Shown: piece after piece, positions 1 to 10,209 of the stretch
Numbering within the stretch: the stretch's first letter is position 1
Layout: each line of letters opens with the position of its first letter
Source of the DNA: CADEEN01 sp963740395
GTDB taxonomy: Bacteria; Pseudomonadota; Gammaproteobacteria; Burkholderiales; Burkholderiaceae_C
Assembly: GCA_963740395.1 (NCBI GenBank)
Contig: CAVUEP010000020.1
Coordinates: 19,188 to 83,187, forward strand
DNA: 64,000 nucleotides
Direction: 5' to 3'
Program-made: the position numbers and the translations under genes
Notes under the pieces: generated by a model
Told to the model about the DNA's origin: nothing
Databases searched by the model: none
The model's input: the letters and a program-made list of their open reading frames with translations, nothing else

Positions 1-295
1 TGCGCGAGACCGGCGCGCCGGTGGTCTTCGACGCCACCCACAGCGTGCAGCTGCCCGGCGGCCAGGGCAAGCGAGCGGCGGCCAGCGCGAGTTCGTGCCG
101 GTGCTGGCACGCGCGGCGATCGCGGTCGGCGTGGCCGGCGTGTTCATGGAAACGCACCCGGATCCGGCCAACGCGATGAGCGACGGCCCGAACGCGGTGC
201 CGCTGAAGCACATGAAGGCGCTGCTCGAACAGCTGCTCTCGATCGACCGCGTGGTCAAGGCGCAGCCCCTGCTCGAGAACGATTTCCAGCCCTGA
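1..295 (+). CDS. kdsA: KDO-8-phosphate synthase, C-terminal part (cut by window edge, frameshifted)
   Basis: C-terminal third of 2-dehydro-3-deoxyphosphooctonate aldolase, which condenses phosphoenolpyruvate with arabinose-5-phosphate to make KDO for lipopolysaccharide. The reading frame from base 3 gives [20 protein letters not shown], a family signature. After about base 75 the frame must change to continue with [11 protein letters not shown] and the typical [20 protein letters not shown] block, so one base is missing (or two are extra) near 72-85. The TGA stop is at 293-295. The gene begins outside the window. KdsA sits upstream of eno and ftsB in many proteobacteria, which agrees with the neighbours here. 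Confidence 0.9.
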
Positions 296-311
296 TCGCG
301 GAAGACACGCC

Positions 312-602
312 ATGAGCGCATACATCATTGCCGACGTGACCATCACGAACGAGGCGCAGATGGTCAAGTACCGCGAGTGGAGTTCGCGCGCGATGCAGGA
401 GTTCGGCGCCGAGGTGCTGGTACGCGGCGGCAATGCCGCGCCGCTCGAAGGCAGTTGGCAACCGCAGCGCGTCGTGGTGCTGAAGTTCAAGGACCGCGCC
501 ACCGCACAGGCCTACTACGATTCCGCCACCTACACCCAGGCGCGCCAGGTGCGCGAAGGCGCCGGCCGCATCGACATGATCGTTGTCGACGGCGCGGACT
601 GA
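312..602 (+). CDS. DUF1330 family protein
   Basis: A complete 96-residue protein of the DUF1330 family, small dimeric ferredoxin-like (alpha+beta) proteins of unknown biochemical role. Visible family features are the N-terminal strand SAYIIADVTITNE, the central RGGNAAPLEGSWQPQRVVVL block and a C-terminal strand ending in IVVDG. It lies 16 bases after the kdsA stop and 28 bases before eno on the same strand, so it is probably co-transcribed with them. The kdsA-DUF1330-eno order is common in Burkholderiales; no function should be inferred from it. Confidence 0.85.
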   Translation: MSAYIIADVTITNEAQMVKYREWSSRAMQEFGAEVLVRGGNAAPLEGSWQPQRVVVLKFKDRATAQAYYDSATYTQARQVREGAGRIDMIVVDGAD

Positions 603-630
603 TTTCGAACCTCCCCAGGAAAGACAAAGC

Positions 631-1919
<1,289 letters not shown>

Positions 1920-1944
1920 GGCGACAGCGATCGCCGTGAGCACC

Positions 1945-2220
1945 ATGCGCTGGAGCACCGTCGCCCTGCTTGCGCTGCTGGTGCTGGTGCAGGCCCAGCT
2001 CTGGTTCGGCGGCAGCGGCAAGCCCAACGCGATGAACCTCGAATTGCAGCTCACCCGCCAGCAGCAGGCCAACGAAGCCGCGCGCGCGCGCAATGCCCGC
2101 CTGCAGGCCGAGGTGCGCGACCTGCGCGAAGGTCTCGAGATGGTCGAGGAGAAGGCGCGCAGCGAGCTGGGCATGATCAAGCCCGACGAGATCCTGGTTC
2201 AGGTCGCGCCCAAGCGCTGA
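1945..2220 (+). CDS. ftsB: Cell division protein FtsB
   Basis: Small bitopic divisome protein of the FtsQLB complex that activates septal peptidoglycan synthesis. It has a short N-terminal cytoplasmic tip, one membrane helix (ALLALLVLVQAQLWFG, about residues 7-22) and a long coiled-coil, then the conserved tail ending ARSELGMIKPDEILVQV. The length is 91 residues from the ATG at 1945; an in-frame GTG at 1936 is the alternative start and neither has a strong ribosome-binding site. It follows eno by 25 bases, the usual eno-ftsB arrangement, so it is probably in the eno transcript. Confidence 0.9.
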   Translation: MRWSTVALLALLVLVQAQLWFGGSGKPNAMNLELQLTRQQQANEAARARNARLQAEVRDLREGLEMVEEKARSELGMIKPDEILVQVAPKR

Positions 2221-2227
2221 TCCTGTG

Positions 2228-2842
2228 ATGGCGGTTTTCGATCCGCTCCTGGTAGCGGCCTTCACCCTGCTCGGCAGTCCGGTCACGTGGCTGGAGGTCG
2301 GCGCCTTCGTGCTGTCGCTGTGGATGGTGGTGTGCAACATGCGCGTCAACATCCTGGCCTGGCCGCTGGCCATCGCAGCCTCACTGGCCTACTGCCTGCT
2401 GTTCGCGCACAGCAGGCTGTATGGCGAAGCCGGTCTGCAGATCTTCTTCGTGCTGATCGCCGCCTGGGGCTGGTGGCAGTGGCGTTTCGGCAAACAGGCC
2501 GACGGCACGGCGCTGGCGGTGCGCCGACTCGGCGCAGCCGCGCGCTGGAAGCTCGCTGCGGCCACGCTCGCCGCCTGGCCGCTGCTGGGCCTGCTGCTGC
2601 ACCGCGTGACCGACACCGACGTGCCCTATTGGGACGCCCTGCCCACCGCCGGCAGCGTGGCCGGCCAATGGCTGCTCGGACGCCAATACGTCGAGAACTG
2701 GCCAGTGTGGGTCGCGGTCAACGTCGTCAGCGTCTCGCTGTTCGCCTACAAGGGCCTGTGGCTCACCGTCGTGCTCTATATGCTGTTCGCGCTGCTGGCG
2801 CTGGTCGGCTGGCGCGCCTGGCTGCGGCGCGCAATGCCATGA
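2228..2842 (+). CDS. pnuC: PnuC-type nicotinamide riboside transporter
   Basis: A 204-residue membrane protein of the PnuC family, facilitators that take up nicotinamide riboside and rely on cytoplasmic phosphorylation to trap it. About seven hydrophobic helices are visible. Family motifs include NILAWPLAIAAS near residue 40, the aromatic GWWQWRFG after the second hairpin, and the C-terminal NVVSVSLFAYKGLWLTVVLY. The stop overlaps the start of the next gene (ATGA), which encodes a NadR-like kinase, so transport and trapping are directly coupled. Other PnuC relatives carry thiamine or riboflavin; the kinase neighbour favours the nicotinamide riboside assignment. Confidence 0.88.
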   Translation: MAVFDPLLVAAFTLLGSPVTWLEVGAFVLSLWMVVCNMRVNILAWPLAIAASLAYCLLFAHSRLYGEAGLQIFFVLIAAWGWWQWRFGKQADGTALAVRRLGAAARWKLAAATLAAWPLLGLLLHRVTDTDVPYWDALPTAGSVAGQWLLGRQYVENWPVWVAVNVVSVSLFAYKGLWLTVVLYMLFALLALVGWRAWLRRAMP

Positions 2843-3522
2843 ACGGCCGCGTGATCGCCATCATCGGCGCCGAGAGCACCGGCAAGACCACCCTGGCCGC
2901 GGCGCTGGCGACGCGCGTCACCGAGGCCACGGGCCTGAGCTGCGCGCTGGTCGACGAACACCTGCGCGAGTGGTGCGAACGCAAGGCGCGCACGCCGCGC
3001 GCCGACGAACAACGCGCCATCGCCGCCGAACAGCAGCGGCGCATTGACGCCGCGGCGGCAACGCATGCCGTCGTCGTGGCCGACACCACGCCGCTGATGA
3101 CCGCCGTCTACAGCCAGCTGCTCTTCGACGACCACTCGCTGCTGGCGACGGCACTGGCGTCGCAGCGGCGCGCGTCACTGACCCTGCTGACCGCGGTCGA
3201 CCTGCCCTGGGTGCCCGATGGTCTGCAACGCGACGGCGCCCAGGTGCGCCAGCCGGTCGACCAGGCCTTGCGCGCGCGTCTCGTCGAGGCGCGACTGTCG
3301 TGGTCCGTGGTCGGTGGCGTGGGTGCCCTGCGACTCGAACAAGCCTTCGATGCCGCCAGCCCGCTGCTGGCCACGCTGGCACCGCCGAGCGAGCGGTCCG
3401 CGGGGCTGTTCAGCCGCCTGGCCGCGCGCGATGCGGCGATGCCGGCCTGGCAATGGGTGTGCGAGAAATGCGACGTGCCCGACTGCGAGCACGCGGCGCT
3501 GCGCTCACTGCAGCGAAGCTGA
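2839..3522 (+). CDS. NadR-like P-loop kinase (ribosylnicotinamide kinase-like)
   Basis: A 227-residue P-loop protein resembling the kinase domain of NadR (ribosylnicotinamide kinase), which phosphorylates nicotinamide riboside to NMN. The Walker A is GAESTGKTT at residues 9-17, and VADTTPLMTAVYSQLLF fits the family's lid/Walker B region. It lacks the NMN adenylyltransferase and HTH domains of full-length NadR. The C-terminus carries a cysteine/histidine cluster, CEKCDVPDCEH, which could bind a metal and is not part of the NadR kinase core. It is translationally coupled to pnuC (ATGA overlap). Its 3' end overlaps the convergent hslO gene by 18 bases. Confidence 0.75.
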   Translation: MNGRVIAIIGAESTGKTTLAAALATRVTEATGLSCALVDEHLREWCERKARTPRADEQRAIAAEQQRRIDAAAATHAVVVADTTPLMTAVYSQLLFDDHSLLATALASQRRASLTLLTAVDLPWVPDGLQRDGAQVRQPVDQALRARLVEARLSWSVVGGVGALRLEQAFDAASPLLATLAPPSERSAGLFSRLAARDAAMPAWQWVCEKCDVPDCEHAALRSLQRS

Positions 3523-4503
3523 CGCCGGGGGCTGGTCGCGATCTGCGGTGAACATCTCGCCGACATCGACCGCGTCGAACGCGTACTGCAGGCCGCAGAA
3601 CTCGCACCCGACCTCGATGTTGCCGCGCTCGGCGATGAGGCCCTCGACTTCCGGCGCCCCGAGCCCGCGCAGCATGCCGCGCACGCGCTCGCGCGAGCAG
3701 CGGCAGGCGAATCGCGGCTGCAGCGGCTCGAAGCGTCGCACATCCTCTTCCCAGTAAAGGCGGCGCATCAACGTCTGGGCGTCCAGGTTCAAGAGCTCCT
3801 CGCGCGTCAGCGTGGCGGTCAGCAGCGCGATACGGTTGAATGCCTCGTTGATGCCGATCTCGTCCTCGCGATGCTCCCGCTCCAGGTTGCTTTCGCCCTC
3901 GACCGGCAGACGCTGGATCAGCAGGCCCGCCGCGCAGTGGTCATCGGCGGCGAGCAGCAAGCGCGTGTCGAGCTGCTCGGACTGCAGCATGTAATGCTCC
4001 AGCACCTGACCCAGCAGTTGCAGCGGCTCGCCGGCATCGCCGCGCAACCCGACCACGCCCTGGTAGGGCTGCGCGCCGCCCGACTTGTCCTGCGGGTCCA
4101 GCGTGATGGCGCAGCGGCCCTGACCATGCACATTGAGCATCGCCTCGAGTTGCGCCGCAGGCGCCACCTCGCCCACCACCTTGGCCGTGGCGCGGAACGC
4201 CAGGTCGGGTTGCACCTCGGCCACGGCCAGCTTGACCGGTCCGTCACCGAAGATCTGCAGCACCACCGCGCCGTTGAACTTGATGTTGGCCTGCATCAGC
4301 ACCGCCGCGGCGGTCATCTCGCCCAGCAGGGCGCGTACGGGCGCCGGATACGCATTCGGACCCTCGTGCCGGCGCAGCAACTCGCGCCACGACGGCCCCA
4401 GCCGCACCAGCATGCCGCGCACGGGTTGACCCTCGAAGATGAATTTGTGCAGTTCGTCAATCAACTCGATGTGCTCCACCTCTGCGATCGCACTCAGCGC
4501 CAT
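3505..4503 (-). CDS. hslO: Hsp33 redox-regulated chaperone
   Basis: A 332-residue Hsp33, a cytoplasmic holdase activated by disulfide formation during oxidative stress. The N-terminal folding domain contains the conserved RGMLVRLGPSW and GEMTAAAVLM segments and the EHYMLQSEQL block. The C-terminal zinc switch is present as FACRCSRERV and later EVGCEFCGLQY, giving the CxC...CxxC set of four cysteines. The length is slightly longer than the usual ~290 residues because of the C-terminal extension after the last cysteines. It is convergent with and overlaps the NadR-like gene; the gamma-carbonic-anhydrase-like gene lies just upstream on the same strand. Confidence 0.92.
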   Translation of the reverse strand: MALSAIAEVEHIELIDELHKFIFEGQPVRGMLVRLGPSWRELLRRHEGPNAYPAPVRALLGEMTAAAVLMQANIKFNGAVVLQIFGDGPVKLAVAEVQPDLAFRATAKVVGEVAPAAQLEAMLNVHGQGRCAITLDPQDKSGGAQPYQGVVGLRGDAGEPLQLLGQVLEHYMLQSEQLDTRLLLAADDHCAAGLLIQRLPVEGESNLEREHREDEIGINEAFNRIALLTATLTREELLNLDAQTLMRRLYWEEDVRRFEPLQPRFACRCSRERVRGMLRGLGAPEVEGLIAERGNIEVGCEFCGLQYAFDAVDVGEMFTADRDQPPASASLQ

Positions 4504-4539
4504 GTGACCTCACGCTTGCGCGCGTGCGACGCGGCCAAC

Positions 4540-5067
4540 CTAGCCGTCAATGCGCACCAGCTCGCGCCGATAGCGCTGCGCGCGCTCGACATAGCCCGCC
4601 GCAATGCCCTTCAACCCGCCCATCTGTGCCGGTGTCAGCGGGCGTTTCAAGGCGGCCGGCGCGCCGACGATGAGCGAGCCGTCGTCGAACACCTTGTCCT
4701 CCGTCACCAGCGCGCCGGCGCCGACGATCGAGTCGCGGCCGACGGTGGCGCCGTTGAGCAGCACCGCCTGGATCCCGATCAGCGAGCCGTCGCCGACCGT
4801 GCAGCCGTGCAACATGGCCTGGTGCCCGACCGTCACGTCCTCGCCCAGGGCCAGTGGCCGGCCGGGGTCGGTGTGCAATACAGCGCCCTCCTGGATGTTC
4901 GTGCGAGCGCCGATCACGATCGGCTCGTTGTCGGCGCGCAGCACGGCGCCGGGCCAGACGCTGCAGCCCGCACCGAGCGTGACGCGGCCGATCACGGTGG
5001 CGCTGTCGGCGACCCAGGCGCTGGGGTCGATCTGGGGGACGGCATCGCCGAGGCGGTAAATAGGCAT
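4540..5067 (-). CDS. Gamma carbonic anhydrase-like hexapeptide-repeat protein
   Basis: A 175-residue left-handed beta-helix protein of the gamma-carbonic-anhydrase/YrdA group. Hexapeptide repeats run from about residue 18 (VADSATVIGRVTLGAGCSVW) to residue 135. The three metal-binding histidines appear in the contexts AVLHTDPG, VTVGHQAML and MLHGCTVGDG. Enzyme activity is not certain for YrdA-like members, many of which bind zinc but show no measured anhydrase activity. The start ATG at 5067 follows an AGAGAG-type ribosome-binding site; an upstream ATG at 5094 would add nine residues. It lies 36 bases upstream of hslO on the same strand. Confidence 0.85.
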   Translation of the reverse strand: MPIYRLGDAVPQIDPSAWVADSATVIGRVTLGAGCSVWPGAVLRADNEPIVIGARTNIQEGAVLHTDPGRPLALGEDVTVGHQAMLHGCTVGDGSLIGIQAVLLNGATVGRDSIVGAGALVTEDKVFDDGSLIVGAPAALKRPLTPAQMGGLKGIAAGYVERAQRYRRELVRIDG

Positions 5068-5102
5068 GAGAGGCTCTCTGGCAGGAAACGACAATTGTAG
5101 GA

Positions 5103-5889
5103 ATGGAACTGCGACGCCGATGCCTGGAGCTGTTGTGCCTGCCCGACCCGGCGGAAAAGGCGCGCCAGACGCGCGCGCTGTTCGACAGCCGGCCTTCCTT
5201 GACCCTGGACACCGCGGCCGCGCTGGTCGAGCCCCCCACCCTGCCCGGCCGGCCGCCGCGGCCGCGGCTGGTGCCGCATGTCAGCCTGGCGCGGCGTTCG
5301 CCATTCACGCCGGCCGGCCGCGCGGCGCTGCTGCACGCCGTCGCGCACATCGAGTTCAATGCCATCAACCTGGCACTGGACGCGGCCTGGCGCTTTGCCG
5401 GCATGCCGCCCGACTACTACCGCGACTGGCTCGGCGTCGCCGCCGAGGAGTCGCTGCACTTCACGCTGCTGTGCGAGCATCTGAAAGGGAGCCTGGGCCA
5501 CGACTACGGCGACTTCGACGCCCACGACGGGCTGTGGACGATGGTCGAGCGCACGCGCCACGACATCGTCGCGCGCATGGCCCTGGTGCCGCGCACGCTC
5601 GAAGCCCGCGGGCTGGACGCCACGCCGCCGATGCAGGCCAAGCTGGCCAAGGCCGGTGACGCGCGCGCGGTCGAGATCCTGGACGTGATCCTGCGCGACG
5701 AGATCGGCCATGTGGCGATCGGCAACCGCTGGTACCGCTGGCTGTGCGAGCGCGAGGGCCTGGACCCGCTGGCACACTACGCGATCGCTGGCCGAGCGCC
5801 ATGGCGCGCCGCGACCGCGGCCGCCGTTCAACCTGGCCGCACGCGCGCAGGCCGGCTTCACCGACATTGAACTGGAAGATCTTTCATGA
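5103..5889 (+). CDS. DUF455 ferritin-like protein (one insertion)
   Basis: A DUF455 protein, a ferritin-like four-helix-bundle family of unknown substrate with a likely di-iron site. Metal-ligand style motifs are visible: AHIEFNAINLALDAAW, GVAAEESLHF and ILRDEIGHVAIG, giving the E...ExxH pattern. The frame breaks in HYAI|LAERHG, where an extra G at 5787 turns ATCCTG into ATCGCTG. Corrected, the protein ends in FTDIELEDLS at the TGA 5887-5889, about 261 residues. That stop overlaps the ATG of the M81 peptidase gene (ATGA), which supports both the correction and an operon. Confidence 0.85.
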
Positions 5890-7388
5890 ATGTCTTCGTC
5901 GCCGGGTTCCACCACGAGACCAACACCTTCGCGCCCTCGCCGGCCGATTGGGCCGCCTTCGAGGCCGGCGCCGGCTACCCGGCCTATGCCCGTGGCGGCG
6001 CGATGCTCGAACAGATGCAGGCCACCAGCCAGCCGATCGGCGGCTTTGCGCAGGTGGCGCGCGAACAGGGCTGGACACTGGTGCCCTCGGTGTGGGCCGG
6101 CGCCATGCCCTCCAATCGCGTCACCGAGCAGGCTTTCGAGCGCATCAGCGCCGAGATCGTCGAAGACCTGCGCCGAGGCGGTTTCGAGGCGATCTATCTC
6201 GACCTGCACGGCGCGGGTGTGGCCGAGCACGCCGACGATGCCGAAGGCGAGCTGATGGCGCGTGTGCGTGCGGTCGTCGGCCCCGAGATGCCGCTCGTCA
6301 CCAGCCTGGACCTGCATGCCAACGTCACCGCGCGCATGCTGACTCTGTCCACCGCGATGACGGCGTTCCGCACCTACCCGCATGTGGACATGCGCGAGAC
6401 CGGCGCCCGCGCCGCGCGCATGCTGGCCGCGCGCCTGTCGCGCCCGGGCGCGCGCCGCCGGCAGGTGCAGCGCGTGCCCTTCCTGCTGCCGCTGAACGCA
6501 CAGTGCACGATGATGGAACCGGCCGCCTCGATCATCACCCAGCTCGAAGCGCTGGAGCGCGAGCTTGCCGTCGAGCTCAGCTTTGCGATGGGTTTCTCTG
6601 CCGCCGACTTCGCCGAATGCGGCCCGGTGCTGTTCGGCTACGGCGAGGATGCGCAATCGGTCCAGCGCGCTGTGCGGGAACTGCATGACGAAGTGGTGGT
6701 GCACCGCCGCGCCGACTGGGCCTTCGAACTGCTGGCGCCGGCCGAGGCGGTCGAGCGCGCGATTGGCCTGGCCGCGGGCGCCGACGCGCCGGTCGTGATC
6801 GCCGACACGCAGGACAATCCGGGCGCCGGCGGCGACTCCAACACCACCGGCATGCTGCACGCACTCGTGAACGCGCGCGCGGGCGAACGGCTGGGCGGCA
6901 AGGTGGCGATCGGCCTGCTGTACGACCCGACCTCGGCCGCCGCGGCCTGCGCGGCCGGCGTCGGCACCCGGTTGACGCTGTCGCTGGGCAAGGCCGTGCC
7001 GACCTGGACCGGCGCGCTCACCGACCCGCCGCTGCTCGCCGAGGTCACGGTGCAAGCCGTCAGCGACGGCGTGCTGCCGCTGCACGGCCCGATGACGGCG
7101 GGCGCGACGATGAAGTTCGGGCCCAGCGCCTGTGTCGAGATCGACGGCATCCACGTCTTGCTGGTCAGCGCCAAGGCCCAGCTTCTCGACCTGGACATGG
7201 TCCGCTTCCTCGGTGTCGAGCCGACGCGCATGAAGCTGCTGGTCAACAAGAGTTCGGTGCACTTTCGCGCTGCGTTCGCGCCGATCGCGTCGCACATCCT
7301 GGTGGCCAAGGCGCCCGGCCCGATGGCCGCCGACCCCGCCGACCTGCCCTGGCGCAAGCTGCCGGCGGCCATGGCACGCCGTCCTTGA
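5886..7388 (+). CDS. M81 family metallopeptidase (MlrC-like)
   Basis: A 500-residue protein of peptidase family M81, whose characterised member MlrC (microcystinase C) cleaves short linear peptides in the microcystin degradation pathway. Most members have unknown peptide substrates. The N-terminal HHETNTFAPSP motif (residues 9-19), the IYLDLHGAGVAE block near residue 105 and TSLDLHANVT near residue 138 carry the predicted zinc ligands. The C-terminal MlrC domain has DTQDNPGAGGDSNTTG near residue 309 and TAGATMKFGPSACVEIDG. No mlrA, mlrB or mlrD neighbours are present, so a microcystin role should not be inferred. It is coupled to the DUF455 gene. Confidence 0.9.
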   Translation: MNVFVAGFHHETNTFAPSPADWAAFEAGAGYPAYARGGAMLEQMQATSQPIGGFAQVAREQGWTLVPSVWAGAMPSNRVTEQAFERISAEIVEDLRRGGFEAIYLDLHGAGVAEHADDAEGELMARVRAVVGPEMPLVTSLDLHANVTARMLTLSTAMTAFRTYPHVDMRETGARAARMLAARLSRPGARRRQVQRVPFLLPLNAQCTMMEPAASIITQLEALERELAVELSFAMGFSAADFAECGPVLFGYGEDAQSVQRAVRELHDEVVVHRRADWAFELLAPAEAVERAIGLAAGADAPVVIADTQDNPGAGGDSNTTGMLHALVNARAGERLGGKVAIGLLYDPTSAAAACAAGVGTRLTLSLGKAVPTWTGALTDPPLLAEVTVQAVSDGVLPLHGPMTAGATMKFGPSACVEIDGIHVLLVSAKAQLLDLDMVRFLGVEPTRMKLLVNKSSVHFRAAFAPIASHILVAKAPGPMAADPADLPWRKLPAAMARRP

Positions 7389-7469
7389 TCGGACCCCCTT
7401 CGTCGCCGGCCGGCTGATAAAGTCGATTGCCGATGCCCCGTCACGAGGGCGAACGCACTGGAGGGTCGG

Positions 7470-10209
7470 ATGCAGCTCGTCCTTATCGTCATTGCCGCCG
7501 TCCTGATTGCGGTGTTCTGGCGCGGTGACTTCGGTGTCCTGGTCGGCGCCTTGATCGCCTGGCTGCTGTGGCAGTCACGCCAGCAGCAGAACGCGATCAC
7601 CGCGCTGCAGCAGTCCTTGAAGGCCCTGCAGGCGCAGTTGGCAGCGGGCGCGGATGCGCCCGCGCCGGCGCCGCCATCCGAGATGGCGCCCTCGCAAACC
7701 GCCGTTGCGGCGACGCGAACGCCCTCCGTTGAGGCCAGCGCAACGACCGATGGCGTCGCACCGGCCGCGCTCGCGTCCCGCCCCACCGTGGCGGTCGCTG
7801 CCACGCCGCTAGCCGCAGCGTCGCCACGGCCACCGCGCCCGCCGCCTGCGGCGCGCCCCGACGCCCTGGCGCCGATCAAGGCCTGGCTGTTCGGCGGCAA
7901 CACCATCGTCAAGGCCGGTGTCGGCATCCTGTTCATCGGTCTGGCGTTCCTGGCCAAGTACGCCAGCGAGCATGTGCAGGTGCCCATCGAGATGCGGCTG
8001 GCCGGCATTGCCGCCGTGGCCGTGGCCCTGCTCGTGCTTGGCTGGCGCCTTCGCGCCAGCCGCCCGGGCTACGCCCAGGTGCTGCAGGGCGGCGCGGTGG
8101 CGGTGCTCTACCTGACGTTGTTCGTCGCCTTCCGCTTCTACGGCGTGCTGGCCGTGGCGCCGGTGTTCGCGCTGATGGTCGCCGTGGCCGCGCTGTCGGC
8201 CGCGTTGGCCGTGCTGCAGGACTCGCGCCCGTTGGCGGTCATTGGCGCGCTGGGCGGCTTCGCTGCGCCGCTGCTGATCTCGACCGGCAGCGGCAACCAT
8301 GTCGCCCTGTTCAGCTACTACCTGGTGCTCGACCTGGGCATCGCCGCGGTGGCCTGGCACCGCACCTGGCGCTCGCTGAACCTGATCGGCTTTCTCGGCA
8401 CCTTCATCGTCGGCACCGCCTGGGGCGTGCTCAAGTACCGCCCCGAGGATTACGCCAGCAGCCAGCTGTTCCTGATCGCCTTCTTCCTGCTCTTCGCAGC
8501 CATCATGCTGATGCCGGCGCGCCAGCCTCGAAACGAAACCGAGACACACCGGTCCGACGCCTGGCTCCAAGGCAGCCTGCTGTTCGGCCTGCCGACCATC
8601 ACCTTCGCACTGCAGCACGGCCTGGTCCGCCACACCGAGTACGGCACCGCCATTTCGGCGCTCGTGCTGGCGGGCTTCTACGTCGCCATTGCCACCTGGA
8701 TGCGTTCGCGCCCGCGCCTGGCCACCGCCTTCGAAGCCAGCCTGGCCATCGGCACCGTGTTCCTCACCCTCGTGATCCCGTTTGCGCTGGACGCCCGCAG
8801 CACCGCCGGCGCCTGGGCGCTCGAGGGCGCGGGCCTGGTCTGGCTGGGCTTTCGCCAGTCGCGCGCGCTGGCGCGCGCCTTCGGCTATGCCCTGCTGGTG
8901 CTGGCCGGCCTGGCGATGCTGTTCGCGCTCGACCGCCATGGCACACCGGACGCCTTCTTCAACGCCTATTTCTTCAACGGCCTGATGGCCGCGGCGGCGT
9001 CGCTGGCCGCCGCGCTGTTCGTCCAGCGCCATGCCGCGGCGGCCGGCCCGGACGCCAAGCCGGCGCGCCGCGAAGCGCTGGCCGAGCCGCTGCTGATCGG
9101 CTGGGGCACGCTGTGGCTGCTCAGCGCGGCGGCCCTGCAGATCGACACCTTCGTCGAAGGGCGCTTGCAATTCGCGGCCTGGCTGGCCTGCTTCAGCAGC
9201 GTCGCCCTGCTCTACACCGGGCTGTCTGCCAAGCTGCACGTGGCCACGCATCGGCGTGCCGGTGATGGCGCACGCGCCGCTGCACATGCTTGGCGCAATG
9301 GTCATTGCGATGGCGTGGGAGCGACCGCTGCAGGATGGTGGCTGGTGGGCCTGGCCGCTGGCCTTGCTGGCGCACGCGATGGTGCTGTGGCGGCTGGCGC
9401 CGCGCTGGCCGACCGTGCCGCGCGACTTGGTGCATGCCTTCGGCGTCCTGGTGCTGGCCACGCTGGGGGCGCTGCAGGGCCGCGCGATCACGGCCGATTG
9501 GGGCGACGCCGCGAGCGCCTGGGCCTGGCTGGGCTGGCTGGTCGTGCCTGCCGCCCTGCTGCTGTGGCTGCCGCGGCCGGCGAGTGCGCAGCGCTGGCCG
9601 CTGCGTGCGGCGCCCGGCGCCTACCAGTGGATCGCCTCACTCATCCTCGCCGCGGGCCTGCTGCTGTGGACGCTGCTGGCCAATATCGCGTCCAACGGCT
9701 CCGCGCAACCGCTGCCGCACCTGCCGCTGGTCAACCCGCTGGACGTCGGCGTCGGCGTGGCGCTGCTGGCGGTGTGGCTGTGGCGCGGCAGCGAGGCCGC
9801 GCGGCCCGAACTGGCGCGCGCGCCGGCGCTGCCGAATGCCGCGCTGGCGATCGCGGCCTTCGTCTGGCTCAACGCCATCCTGGTGCGCGGCTTCCACCAT
9901 TACGGCGGTGTACCGTTCCGCTTCGACGCCTGGGTCCATTCGCTGGCGGTGCAGACCGGCATCACGCTGCTGTGGGCCGCAACCGCCCTGGTGCTGATGT
10001 GGCTGTCGGCGCGGCGCGCGCTGCGCCTGCCCTGGATGGTCGGCGCCGCGCTGCTGGCCGCCGTGGTGCTCAAGCTGCTGCTGGTGGACCTGTCGGGCAC
10101 CGGCACCGTGACGCGCATCGTCTCCTTCATCGGCGTCGGCGTGCTGATGCTGGTCATCGGCTATGTCGCGCCGCTGCCGGCCGACGGGGAACGTCATGCA
10201 CGCACTTGA
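7470..10209 (+). CDS. DUF2339 multi-pass membrane protein (one insertion)
   Basis: A very large DUF2339 membrane protein of about 910 residues after correction. An N-terminal helix and short coiled segment (QQQNAITALQQSLKALQAQL) are followed by an Ala/Pro-rich linker to residue ~125, then some 20 or more hydrophobic helices. The family hallmark LFGGNTIVKAGVGILFIGLAF begins near residue 135. The frame breaks near 9250, where SAKLHVA must continue as RIGVPVMAHAPLH; one extra base explains it. The start ATG follows a good GGAGGG ribosome-binding site. The function is unknown; DUF2339 genes are often followed by a DUF3999 gene, as here, with a 14-base overlap. Confidence 0.85.

Noticed and set aside
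4992..7295. A 767-codon open frame antisense to the M81 and DUF455 genes
   Set aside because: It is the complementary-strand shadow of GC-rich coding DNA; its translation is His/Arg/Gly-rich with no domain, and the plus-strand genes are clearly real.
7809..9491. A 560-codon open frame antisense to the DUF2339 gene
   Set aside because: Same cause: high third-position GC gives long antisense frames. The product is low-complexity and matches nothing.
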